From the NCBI GenBank assembly GCA_021791455.1, contig JAJYWM010000430.1:1-15114 (forward strand): a DNA stretch of 15,114 nucleotides. The letters are read 5' to 3'. The translations under genes were made by a program, and so were the position numbers. Shown here one piece after another: positions 1 through 5,776 of the stretch (position 1 is the first letter of the stretch; each line of letters opens with the position of its first letter). This DNA comes from a bacterium (lineage in GTDB: Bacteria; Chloroflexota; Dormibacteria; UBA8260; Bog-877). The notes beneath the pieces were generated by a model. It searched no databases. It saw only the letters and a program-made list of their open reading frames with translations, and was not told where the DNA came from.

Positions 1-13
1 AGGCGCGGGCAAC

Positions 14-28
14 CGGGGCAGTGCCCCG
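14..28. other. GC-rich hairpin upstream of tRNA-Thr
   Basis: CGGGGC (14-19) and GCCCCG (23-28) can form a 6-bp stem with a 3-base loop. No T-tract follows, so it is not a convincing intrinsic terminator. It may be the end of a gene to the left of the window. No coding region is recognised in bases 1-85. Confidence 0.3.
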
Positions 29-63
29 ACGGCCGTGCGTGCGCACCTGGCTCTTGGACCGGT

Positions 64-69
64 TAGGCT
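64..69 (+). promoter_or_regulatory. Candidate -10 box for tRNA-Thr
   Basis: TAGGCT lies 16 bases before the mature tRNA and fits the loose TANNNT -10 pattern seen at stable-RNA promoters of high-GC Gram-positives. It would start transcription about 10 bases before the tRNA. No good -35 hexamer is visible at 16-18 bp spacing, so the call is weak. Confidence 0.25.
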
Positions 70-85
70 GGAGCGCTGGGGGCAC

Positions 86-157
86 GCCGACGTAGCTCAG
101 TGGTAGAGCGGCTGTTTTGTAAACAGCGGGCCGGGAGTTCGAATCTCCCCGTCGGCT
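86..157 (+). tRNA. tRNA-Thr (anticodon UGU)
   Basis: The full cloverleaf can be folded by eye. The acceptor stem pairs GCCGACG (86-92) with CGTCGGC (150-156). The D stem is GCTC/GAGC. The anticodon stem pairs GCTGT (111-115) with ACAGC (123-127), and the loop TTTGTAA gives anticodon TGT at 118-120, reading ACA. The T arm is GGGAG-TTCGAAT-CTCCC. The discriminator base is T157 and the next bases are CCC, so CCA is not encoded and must be added after transcription. Phage- or ICE-like genes and paired repeats lie just beyond its 3' end, so the 3' half is a likely integration target. Confidence 0.95.
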
Positions 158-170
158 CCCCAATCTGATC

Positions 171-195
171 TCACCGAGTGTCACTGAGTGCCACT
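171..195. repeat. Tandem 10-mers TCACYGAGTG next to the tRNA
   Basis: TCACCGAGTG (171-180) is followed directly by TCACTGAGTG (181-190) and then by CCACT, the start of a decayed third unit. The period is exactly 10 bases, one helical turn. The repeat begins 14 bases after the tRNA 3' end, so it may belong to the attachment region of an integrated element. Its function is unknown. Confidence 0.5.
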
Positions 196-208
196 TCGCG
201 CCAGCCCG

Positions 209-325
209 ATTGCGGTGCGAATTGCGGTACGGTCCCCGAATTCAGCGCCTGGGAGCGTCCTGCCCATCCGAGGTCGGTTATCAACAGGGCGGCGGCCCTG
301 GCGTACCGCAATCCGTACCGCAGTT
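209..325. repeat. Inverted pair of tandem 12-mers, candidate integrase arm sites
   Basis: ATTGCGGTGCGA (209-220) and ATTGCGGTACGG (221-232) are tandem 12-mers. CGTACCGCAATC (302-313) and CGTACCGCAGTT (314-325) are two more in the opposite orientation. All four share the core TGCGGTRCG or its complement, and both pairs have a period of exactly 12. The layout, two direct repeats facing two inverted copies across 69 bp and beside a tRNA 3' end, resembles arm-type sites of tyrosine integrases. Iterons or operators for another DNA-binding protein are alternatives. The repeats are seen directly; the function is inferred. Confidence 0.65.
285..300. other. Hairpin between the inverted 12-mers
   Basis: CAGGGC (285-290) and GCCCTG (295-300) form a 6-bp stem with a GGCG loop. 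It lies between the two 12-mer pairs and about 46 bases past the stop of the last minus-strand element gene. It could weakly terminate that operon, but no U-tract follows on the minus strand. Confidence 0.3.
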
Positions 326-345
326 TTTACCCCAGCCGTCCGAAG

Positions 346-672
346 TCAGCGAGGGCCGGTCGGCCGCCCGGGGTCCGGGTGCCACGGGCTGGCCCCGTAG
401 GCCGCTAGGACGGCCTCCACCAGCTCCGCGCCTCTGGGTGCCTGCTCCCAGCCTTGGGGCCGGAGGCTGGGCAGCCATGCGGCCACCTGGGCCGCTGCCT
501 CCACCTCGCCGGGGTAGGGGCGCTGCTCCAGCAGGCAGCCCACCAGCCGGGCCGCAGCATCCTGCCAGTCGAGCCGCCCGGCGGCCTCGACGATCTCGCG
601 GTTCAGGTCGGCGTCGGGGCCATCGGGCTCCTGCTCCAGCAGGTCAGCGGCCCTCTGCCAGGGGGTGCTCAC
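346..672 (-). CDS. Hypothetical element protein, 108 aa
   Basis: I do not recognise this family. It is an acidic, Ala/Glu/Leu-rich, probably helical protein with Trp residues at 5, 35 and 66 and a Pro-rich tail. No signal peptide or membrane segment is visible. The GTG start (672-670) overlaps the stop of the preceding 115-aa gene in a GTGA tetranucleotide, the coupling style used throughout this cluster, which supports the start and the reality of the gene. It is the last gene before the repeat region and tRNA. Its function is likely specific to the integrated element but cannot be named. Confidence 0.6.
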   Translation of the reverse strand: MSTPWQRAADLLEQEPDGPDADLNREIVEAAGRLDWQDAAARLVGCLLEQRPYPGEVEAAAQVAAWLPSLRPQGWEQAPRGAELVEAVLAAYGASPWHPDPGRPTGPR

Positions 673-1016
673 GGCTGCACGCGCTGGTGACCTTGCAGGT
701 CCGCCTCGGCCAGGCTCGCCAGCTCTTGGGCGCCAAGTAGCCGAACGGCCGCCTCCAGGGCCGAAGGTATGTCTCCGCTGGCCCGGGCCGCCGTCAGCTC
801 GCCCTCGGCTGAGCTGGCCACCCGCCGGGCCTCCGCGAGGGCTTCCACGAGCTGATCCCGCCGCTCGGCCCAGGCCAGCCTGGCGGCTGCCACGCGCTCG
901 TATTCCCGGCGCTCGCGCTCCTGGCGCTCGTGCTCCCGGGCCAGTTGGCGCTGGCGCTCGGCCTCCTGCTCGGCGGCGATGATCGTGGGATCAGCGAACT
1001 GCTGGGGCATCTTCAC
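669..1016 (-). CDS. Hypothetical coiled-coil protein, 115 aa
   Basis: The family is unknown. Residues about 14-75 are dominated by Glu, Arg, Gln and Ala in a pattern expected for a long charged helix or coiled coil (for example EQEAERQRQLAREHERQERE). The C-terminal part is a second Ala/Leu-rich helical stretch. The GTG start at 1016 overlaps the stop of the upstream 94-aa gene as GTGA; an in-frame ATG two codons later is the alternative. Its stop overlaps the next gene in the same way. Small helical proteins of this sort are common in phages and integrative elements, but no specific role can be assigned. Confidence 0.6.
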   Translation of the reverse strand: MKMPQQFADPTIIAAEQEAERQRQLAREHERQERERREYERVAAARLAWAERRDQLVEALAEARRVASSAEGELTAARASGDIPSALEAAVRLLGAQELASLAEADLQGHQRVQP

Positions 1017-1297
1017 GCCCTCCCGGTACGTGCCTGGCGGCGCAGCCGCAGGCGGGTGAGGTCGGCGGCGGCTGCAGACTTTGCCACGGGGTCGGATGCC
1101 CGGGAGAGTGCCTGCTGGGCGCGGGCGATGGCGCGGCGCTCCCGGAGGTCTTCCCGCTGCGCGCGCAGGGCGGCCTGGGATGGCCGCTGGGCAGCTTTGC
1201 GCACGGGGAGAGGATGACGGGCCAGCTCCTGCCGCCAGGCCCGCCCGGTGGCTTTGGCGATCAGCTCGCCGAGGTCGAGGGTCGAGATTCGAAGCAT
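1013..1297 (-). CDS. Hypothetical basic protein, 94 aa
   Basis: Unrecognised small protein. It is rich in Arg and Ala, with a basic central segment (QREDLRERRAIARAQQALSR) and a basic tail, which could suit nucleic-acid binding, though no motif proves it. The ATG at 1297 is preceded by a near-perfect Shine-Dalgarno sequence, GGAGGTGATC, at 5-base spacing, so the start is secure. This is the only gene of the left cluster not joined by an overlap: the previous gene stops 4 bases upstream, inside the ribosome-binding site. It is overlapped at its end by the coiled-coil gene. Confidence 0.65.
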   Translation of the reverse strand: MLRISTLDLGELIAKATGRAWRQELARHPLPVRKAAQRPSQAALRAQREDLRERRAIARAQQALSRASDPVAKSAAAADLTRLRLRRQARTGRA

Positions 1298-1299
1298 CG

Positions 1300-1309
1300 G
1301 ATCACCTCC
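1300..1309 (-). promoter_or_regulatory. Near-perfect Shine-Dalgarno, GGAGGTGATC
   Basis: On the minus strand GGAGGTGATC lies 2-5 bases before the ATG at 1297 and matches the 16S rRNA anti-SD over about ten bases. It also contains the TGA stop of the HGGxSTG gene, so termination and re-initiation occur at the same place. Confidence 0.75.
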
Positions 1310-1943
1310 AGGTGGTGGTGGGGCCGACCGGCTCGCGCGAGGAGTAGCGGCTCCCGGTCGGCCCCGTGAGTAGTGGATCGGTGGCGACTAGGCGCAGTTC
1401 GTCGGCCAGGGCGGCTCGCACGTCATCGCGGTACAGCCCGAGCCGCTCCAGGGCTCTCTGCAGCACCTGGGCGATGAGGTTGGCCTGCTGCTCGGTGATC
1501 TTCACCAGCCGACCGTCGAGGTCGAGCCGCGCCAGATCGAGCGCGAACTTCTGGGCTCTGTCTAGCGCCCGTTCATAGAGCGCCACCTCGGCCCGGAGCT
1601 GCTCTCCTGCCCGGCCTTCGTAGCGGAGCTGCTCCAGGGCGGCCAGCCGGTTGGCGAAATAGCCCCTCAGCGCGAGCGCCTCCCCCGCCAGCTCCTGCAG
1701 CGCCCTCAGCGGGTCTTCGAGCGCCACGATGCCCTCCCGGTCGAGGATGCGCCTTGCCTGGCCCTCAGCGAGCCGCTGGGCGGCCTTCTGGCGCGCTCCG
1801 GGCGACTTGCCGCCGTGGAAGTCGCAGACTGACGCTCCGGCCATCGCCTGGCGGCCGCAGGGCTGGCCCTGGCGGTTGTGGGCGCTGCAACGGCTCATGG
1901 GGCTACGCCTGGCGGCTCGGGGCTCATGGGGTCTCCGGCTCAC
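1302..1943 (-). CDS. HGGxSTG-type zinc-ribbon protein, phage/ICE-associated
   Basis: The N-terminal part has the layout C19-x9-C29-x10-C40-x2-H43 followed by HGGKSPG (43-49). This is the short Cys/His module of proteins named HGGxSTG domain-containing, common in actinobacterial phages, prophages and integrative elements. Residues about 55-185 look mostly helical and charged, with a possible oligomerisation region around 88-140. The module probably binds zinc; the biological role is not established. The GTG start at 1943 overlaps the nuclease stop (GTGA); the ATG at codon 16 (MSRCSAHN) is a plausible alternative because the domain begins just after it. Length is 213 aa, or 198 from the internal ATG. 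Confidence 0.7.
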   Translation of the reverse strand: MSRRPHEPRAARRSPMSRCSAHNRQGQPCGRQAMAGASVCDFHGGKSPGARQKAAQRLAEGQARRILDREGIVALEDPLRALQELAGEALALRGYFANRLAALEQLRYEGRAGEQLRAEVALYERALDRAQKFALDLARLDLDGRLVKITEQQANLIAQVLQRALERLGLYRDDVRAALADELRLVATDPLLTGPTGSRYSSREPVGPTTTWR

Positions 1944-2269
1944 CGGTGCTCCCGGATCAGCTCGGCGAACAGGTGCAACGGCAGGACCGCGTAGCTCTCG
2001 CCGACGGGATGCATCCGGCGCTTCAGGACGGCCGCGTACCGGCTCACCCCCGCATGGCGCGCCTCGACCTCCGCCTCTCGCAAGGCTTCCGCCAGGTCGA
2101 GCGCCCTGGTGGCCTTCAGCTCCAGCACCCAGCCGGGCACCCCGGCCACGTCGCCCCGGTCACGGCTCCCGCCCATGACGCGACGTTCAGCCTGGGGGAA
2201 GCCGTGCTCCCGCAGGTAGCTGACCACCTGGCCCTCAAAGGCGGGGCCCTTCCGCTTGGCGGCGCTCAT
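1940..2269 (-). CDS. Small PDDEXK nuclease, Holliday-junction-resolvase-like
   Basis: At 109 aa this has the size and motif order of small phage PDDEXK resolvase-like nucleases: GPAFEGQVVSYLREHG with Glu12, then DRGDVAGVPGWVLELKA, giving Asp40, Glu50 and Lys52 as the D-x9-ExK metal-binding core. A conserved-type helix and strand follow (residues 60-85). Such enzymes cleave branched DNA during replication, recombination or packaging. The ATG at 2269 overlaps the upstream stop (ATGA) and sits right before the domain, so a longer start at 2380, inside the upstream gene, was rejected. Nuclease superfamily membership is well supported; the resolvase role is inferred from family resemblance. Confidence 0.75.
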   Translation of the reverse strand: MSAAKRKGPAFEGQVVSYLREHGFPQAERRVMGGSRDRGDVAGVPGWVLELKATRALDLAEALREAEVEARHAGVSRYAAVLKRRMHPVGESYAVLPLHLFAELIREHR

Positions 2270-2721
2270 GCCTCGCCCTCGGCTGGCCCGGGGAGCTGGC
2301 GCAGCAAGACCACGATCTCCTGGGCATGGGGCCGGAGCCACCGCTCCGCGTCCGCCTGCCAGTCGGCCTCGGTGGCCCATACGCTCAGCCGCTCGGTGGG
2401 GTCGATGGTGGGAGCCAACCGCCAGCGGTCAGCCCGCCGCTCCAGGCGGCCGCCGCAGGCCCGAGCACCCAGCAGGCGGCCGTACACCCCGCGGGGATCG
2501 TCCGCGTCACCGGAGGCCAGCAGGAGCAGTCGGCTCCAAAGGGCGCTGCCCTCCAGGTCCGGCCTGGGGTCTTCGGCCAGAGGGCGCGGCCAGGTCGCGG
2601 CCACTTCCGGCGGGTCGGCTTGCCAGGCTGGGGGCACAGCCGTAGGTTCGGGGTCGGAGCGGTGAGCCTGCCGCTGGGCGATCAGCTCGCGGAGCCGCGC
2701 AAGGTCACCCATCCTGGACAC
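2266..2721 (-). CDS. Hypothetical element protein, 151 aa
   Basis: No family is recognised. The N-terminal third has a short helix (MGDLARLRELIAQRQAH) and a Pro-rich linker. The C-terminal two thirds contain many Trp residues and a helical end with PTIDPTERLSVWATEADWQ and AERWLRPHAQEIVVLLRQ. It lies between the DUF3987-type gene and the nuclease gene, a position often filled by a small uncharacterised replication-module protein in phages and integrative elements. The start may be GTG at 2721 or ATG at 2712; both overlap the end of the upstream gene (stop 2707-2705). Its stop overlaps the nuclease start as ATGA. Confidence 0.6.
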   Translation of the reverse strand: MSRMGDLARLRELIAQRQAHRSDPEPTAVPPAWQADPPEVAATWPRPLAEDPRPDLEGSALWSRLLLLASGDADDPRGVYGRLLGARACGGRLERRADRWRLAPTIDPTERLSVWATEADWQADAERWLRPHAQEIVVLLRQLPGPAEGEA

Positions 2722-3769
2722 CTACTGCCTGCGCATTAAGCGCATTAAGCGCATCAGCAGCGCCCTCCGGGGGGGCTTTTTGCGCTTTTTGCGCTTTTTG
2801 CGCACGGTCGGGGCCAGCGCGCCAAGTCTCGACCGGCCTGCCCATGGTCGGCTGCAGGACGCGGTGCGCAAGGCCCCCGTCGGCCAACAGCGCGAGCGCG
2901 GCCTCGATCCGGGCCTGGGGGACGTGGCGATCGAAGAGCGCTGAGTACATCCCCGTCCGGCTCAGTTCCTCGCCCGCCCGTAGGGCTTCCAGGATGCGAT
3001 CAGCCACCGGATCACCGATGCGGTCCCCGAAGATGTACCGGGCGCTGCCAGTGCAGTAGTCGAGCAGGGCTACGGCCGCCTCTAAATGGGCGATGCCCAC
3101 TGTACGGCTGCGATCCAGGAGTGCGTAGATCAGGCCCAGCCTCACCGCCTGGGCCTCATGCCGGGCGAGTACGGCTCCGGCCAGCCCCGGCCGGTCGGCG
3201 CTCAGCGTGGGGTATAGATCACGCCAAAGCTCGGCGGCGGCGGGGTCGCGCGGGATCACCGAGAGCGTTCGGGCGAACGCGACAGCCCGGGCTACCGCGG
3301 CGGCCAGGTCGGCGACCACCGGGCCATCGAAGGGCGCGGGGTCGGGCAACATCTGGGAACGCTTGACGGCGAGCCACAAAAACCTGTTCGCGAAGCCCGA
3401 CGCTGCATCTACAGAGCGGAGCTCAGCCCGCAGTTCGTCAATTGTCACGTGTCCAAGTACGGAAACGTGCGCACCCGTGGCGACAGCGGGGCTCTTCGTC
3501 ATGACGCGCAAGTCGCCACCGTCCCAGGCTTCCCGCAGGACCGCCGAGAGGGTGTTCCCGTCGCGTGCCATGACGCGCAGAACACGCCCGAACTCTGGCG
3601 CTAGTGCGAGCAGCCGCTTGTCTGCGACGCCTTCGTCCACCACCATCGGCTCGCCCGGGTTCCGCAGCAGATGGGCGGCGTGGGGGGAAATTGGTGAGGG
3701 TCTGAAGTGAGATCGCGCCCATGATGGCATCTGGAGACGAAAATGCGTAGGCACAGAGAGCATCGCCAT
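2705..3769 (-). pseudogene. DUF3987-type primase/helicase, N-terminal part missing
   Basis: From about residue 39 the protein has the C-terminal half of DUF3987-type replication proteins: VDEGVADKRLLALAPEF, GNTLSAVLREAWD (71-83), TGAHVSVLGHVTIDELRAEL (99-118) and an FANRFLW segment, then a helical and winged-helix-like tail. Full-length relatives carry a several-hundred-residue N-terminal region with a P-loop ATPase core; no Walker A is present here. The first 38 codons look unrelated and less GC-biased, so the gene is broken near base 3660, about 110-150 bp before the IS1634 transposase. The 354-codon frame is open, so a short product could be made, but activity is unlikely. The C-terminal tail has short tandem repeats. 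Confidence 0.75.
2731..2803. repeat. Two 9-bp tandem repeats in the DUF3987 tail
   Basis: GCGCATTAA occurs at 2731-2739 and 2740-2748, with a diverged third copy, GCGCATCAG, at 2749-2757. CTTTTTGCG occurs three times in a row at 2776-2802. Read on the minus strand these encode QKAQKAQKA and then ALNALNAQ near the C-terminus. A period of 9 keeps the frame, so copy number can change without frameshift. The T5 runs are unusual in such GC-rich DNA. Confidence 0.85.
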
Positions 3770-3774
3770 ATGGC

Positions 3775-3803
3775 TTGTCTGGTAGTTGGTAGCGACCTAC
3801 AAT
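3775..3803 (+). promoter_or_regulatory. Candidate promoter of the IS1634 transposase
   Basis: TTGTCT (3775-3780) and TACAAT (3798-3803) match 4/6 and 5/6 of the -35 and -10 consensus at exactly 17 bp spacing. Transcription would begin near 3810, only about two bases before the ATG at 3812, so the mRNA would be leaderless or nearly so. No good Shine-Dalgarno lies before the ATG, which fits. Confidence 0.55.
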
Positions 3804-3809
3804 GGTAGG
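3796..3809 (+). repeat. Hairpin between promoter and transposase start
   Basis: CCTAC (3796-3800) pairs with GTAGG (3805-3809) across the 4-base loop AATG, three bases before the start codon. It overlaps the -10 box. In transcripts entering from outside the element the hairpin would form beside the start codon and could block translation, a known way for insertion sequences to limit transposase made by read-through. Confidence 0.55.
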
Positions 3810-3811
3810 CA

Positions 3812-5488
3812 ATGTACCTGCGCGAGACCCGGGCTACCGACCGCCATGGTCACATCGTCCGCTATCTCCAGCTGGCCCACAACCGCAGAGATCCCAAGAC
3901 CGGGGTCCCCAAGGCGGAGATCATCCACAGCTTCGGCCGCGCCGATAGCGTTGACCGCGAGGCCCTGGCCCGCCTGGTCCGCAGCATCAGCCGCTTTCTG
4001 GATCCCGGGGCAGCCGTGGCCGCGGCCACGCCGGGCGAGGTCCAAGTCCTGGATGCCCGGCCCATGGGCGGGGCCTGGGCCCTGGACCACCTCTGGCAGA
4101 AGCTGGGGATCGACCGGAGCATCCAGGGCCTGCTCAAGGGCCGGAAGCTGGACCCCAGGGTGGAGCGGGTGCTCTTCGCCCTGGTGGCCAACCGGGCGCT
4201 GGAGCCACTTTCCAAGCTGGCGGCCACCCAGTGGGTCCGGGAGCGGGTGTTCATCCCCGGGCTTGAGGAGGTGGACGATGACTCCTGCTACCGGGCCATG
4301 GACTTCCTTCTGGAATGTGAGGAGGAGCTCACCCGGGCGGTCTACTTCGCCACCGCCGAGCTGCTGCAGCTGGAGGTGGACCTGATCTTCTTCGACGGTT
4401 CCACCACCTACTGGGAGACCGATGGGGCCGATCCCGACTGGGTGAACGACGAGGGGGAGGTGGTGCAGCTGGGGTTCCGCCAGTACGGACACTCCAAGGA
4501 CCACCGCCCCGACCTCCCCCAGGTGCTGATCGGGATGGCGGTGACCAAGGAGGGGATCCCGATCCGGGTATGGAGCTGGCCGGGGGACACCGGGGAGTCT
4601 CCGCTGCTGCGCCAGGTGCGGGACGACCTCAAGGGCTGGCAGGTGGGCCAGGTGGTGTGGGTGGCGGACAGGGGGTTCAGCTCCAAGGCCAACCGGACCT
4701 ACCTCAGCCAGGACGGGGAGCACTACATCCTGGGGGAGAAGCTCAGAGGCGAGTCCGAGGAGGCAAGGCTGGCGCTGTCCCGTCCGGGCCGCTACCAGCG
4801 GGTGAGAGAGAACCTCTGGGTGAAGGAGGTGATGGTGGGCTCTGACCGTTTCGTGATCTGCCACAACCCCGAGGAGGAGGTCCGGGACCAGAGGGTGCGA
4901 GAGCGGCTGCTCTCATATCTGGAGGAGGCGATCGCCGGCAGCGACGAGCTGACGGCAACCCGGCGGGCGGAGCTCCTGGGCCAGCTCAAGACCAAGCCCG
5001 GACTCTCCCGGCTGCTGCGGGTGACCAAGGGCGGTCTCCTGCGGGTGGACCGGGCCAAGGTGGCCAGGGAGTCCCACCTGGACGGCAAGTTCCTGCTGCG
5101 GAGCTCGGACCCCAACCTCAGCGCTGAGGAGATCGCTCTGGGTTACAAGCAGCTGCTCCAGGTAGAGCGGGGTTGGCGGGACATGAAGACCAGCCTTCGG
5201 CTGCGGCCGGTGTATCACCACAAGGAGGAGCGGATCCGGGCTCACATCGTGCTCTGCTGGCTGGCCCTCTTGCTGATCCGGGTGGCCGAGACCCGCGCCC
5301 ACGACAGCTGGCGCAGCCTTCGCAATGAGCTGCAGCTCATGCATCTGGGCGTGTTCCGCGGCCCCGCCGGCGAATCCCACCAGCGCACCGACATCACCTC
5401 CCGGCAAGCTGAGATCTTTAGGGCCCTCAACGCTCCCGAGCCCCCGCGCTTCCTGGCCCTGAAGGCCGCTCCCCGCTCCGCCGCCTGA
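3812..5488 (+). CDS. IS1634-family transposase (IS4-like DDE)
   Basis: The 558-aa protein matches the IS1634 group in length and motif order. The N-terminus has MYLRETRATDRHGHIVRYLQ and IIHSFGRADS. The catalytic region has LIFFDGSTTYWE (Asp195), FRQYGHSKDHRPDLPQVLIG (223-240), VVWVADRGFSSKAN (Asp286) and a C-terminal VERGWRDMKTSLRLRPVYHH with Glu452, followed by the RIRAHIVLCWLALLL helix. All three acidic residues are present and the frame is unbroken, so the enzyme is probably active. It would cut and rejoin DNA at the ends of its own element. The ATG at 3812 is chosen because family homology starts immediately and a promoter and hairpin lie just upstream. Confidence 0.93.
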   Translation: MYLRETRATDRHGHIVRYLQLAHNRRDPKTGVPKAEIIHSFGRADSVDREALARLVRSISRFLDPGAAVAAATPGEVQVLDARPMGGAWALDHLWQKLGIDRSIQGLLKGRKLDPRVERVLFALVANRALEPLSKLAATQWVRERVFIPGLEEVDDDSCYRAMDFLLECEEELTRAVYFATAELLQLEVDLIFFDGSTTYWETDGADPDWVNDEGEVVQLGFRQYGHSKDHRPDLPQVLIGMAVTKEGIPIRVWSWPGDTGESPLLRQVRDDLKGWQVGQVVWVADRGFSSKANRTYLSQDGEHYILGEKLRGESEEARLALSRPGRYQRVRENLWVKEVMVGSDRFVICHNPEEEVRDQRVRERLLSYLEEAIAGSDELTATRRAELLGQLKTKPGLSRLLRVTKGGLLRVDRAKVARESHLDGKFLLRSSDPNLSAEEIALGYKQLLQVERGWRDMKTSLRLRPVYHHKEERIRAHIVLCWLALLLIRVAETRAHDSWRSLRNELQLMHLGVFRGPAGESHQRTDITSRQAEIFRALNAPEPPRFLALKAAPRSAA

Positions 5489-5776
5489 CGGCCCCAATTC
5501 GCCTAGGCACTACACGTCCCCGGCGCCTTCGACAAATTCGCCCATCTCTTCCTGCATTTCGCCGATCCGCTGCCCACCTGCTGCGGAAGTCGGGTGACAG
5601 GGCAGTTTGGCCTCAGTGGCAAGCCCAGGACTCCAAGTCGCGCATCCGACGTCCTGCACCGGGGGACAGGGAAGTGCTTGGCGGCTTTGTCGGACATCGG
5701 TTCCGATGACCGAGGTCGTCACTGTTGTCGTAGTCCGGTTCCGTACTTGCCCCCATGCCCGGCTGCCAGAGCGATC
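5489..5776. other. Gene-free gap between IS1634 and the glycan operon
   Basis: No convincing gene, RNA or terminator is seen. Open frames of 60-77 codons exist on both strands but resemble no family known to me. A loose direct repeat is present: GGGTGACAGGGCAGTTTGG (5592-5610) and GGGGGACAGGGAAGTGCTTGG (5661-5681). Terminal repeats of some IS21-like elements have GACAG and CAGTTT motifs, so this may be a worn insertion-sequence end, but that is a guess. It also holds the 3' untranslated region of the operon read from the right. Confidence 0.4.

Larger units (their letters stand above)
3789..5513 (+). mobile_element. IS1634-family insertion sequence, ends approximate
   Basis: The element carries one complete transposase gene. 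Candidate terminal sequences are GTAGCGACCTA (3789-3799) and, on the opposite strand, GTAGTGCCTA (5504-5513), which match with one mismatch and one gap. They are at the right distance from the gene but are short. No target duplication is visible outside them, so the exact ends are uncertain. The element separates the broken DUF3987 gene from the glycan operon. Confidence 0.6.

Noticed and set aside
210..740. Plus-strand frame of 176 codons
   Set aside because: Pro/Arg/Gly-rich composition, no family resemblance, and it lies antisense to the overlapping minus-strand element genes that are joined by GTGA overlaps.
1754..2665. Plus-strand frame of 303 codons
   Set aside because: Antisense to the HGGxSTG, nuclease and 151-aa genes, whose motifs are clear; long open antisense frames are expected at this GC content.
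3797..4864. Minus-strand frame of 355 codons
   Set aside because: Antisense shadow of the IS1634 transposase; His/Leu/Pro-rich sequence with no domain.
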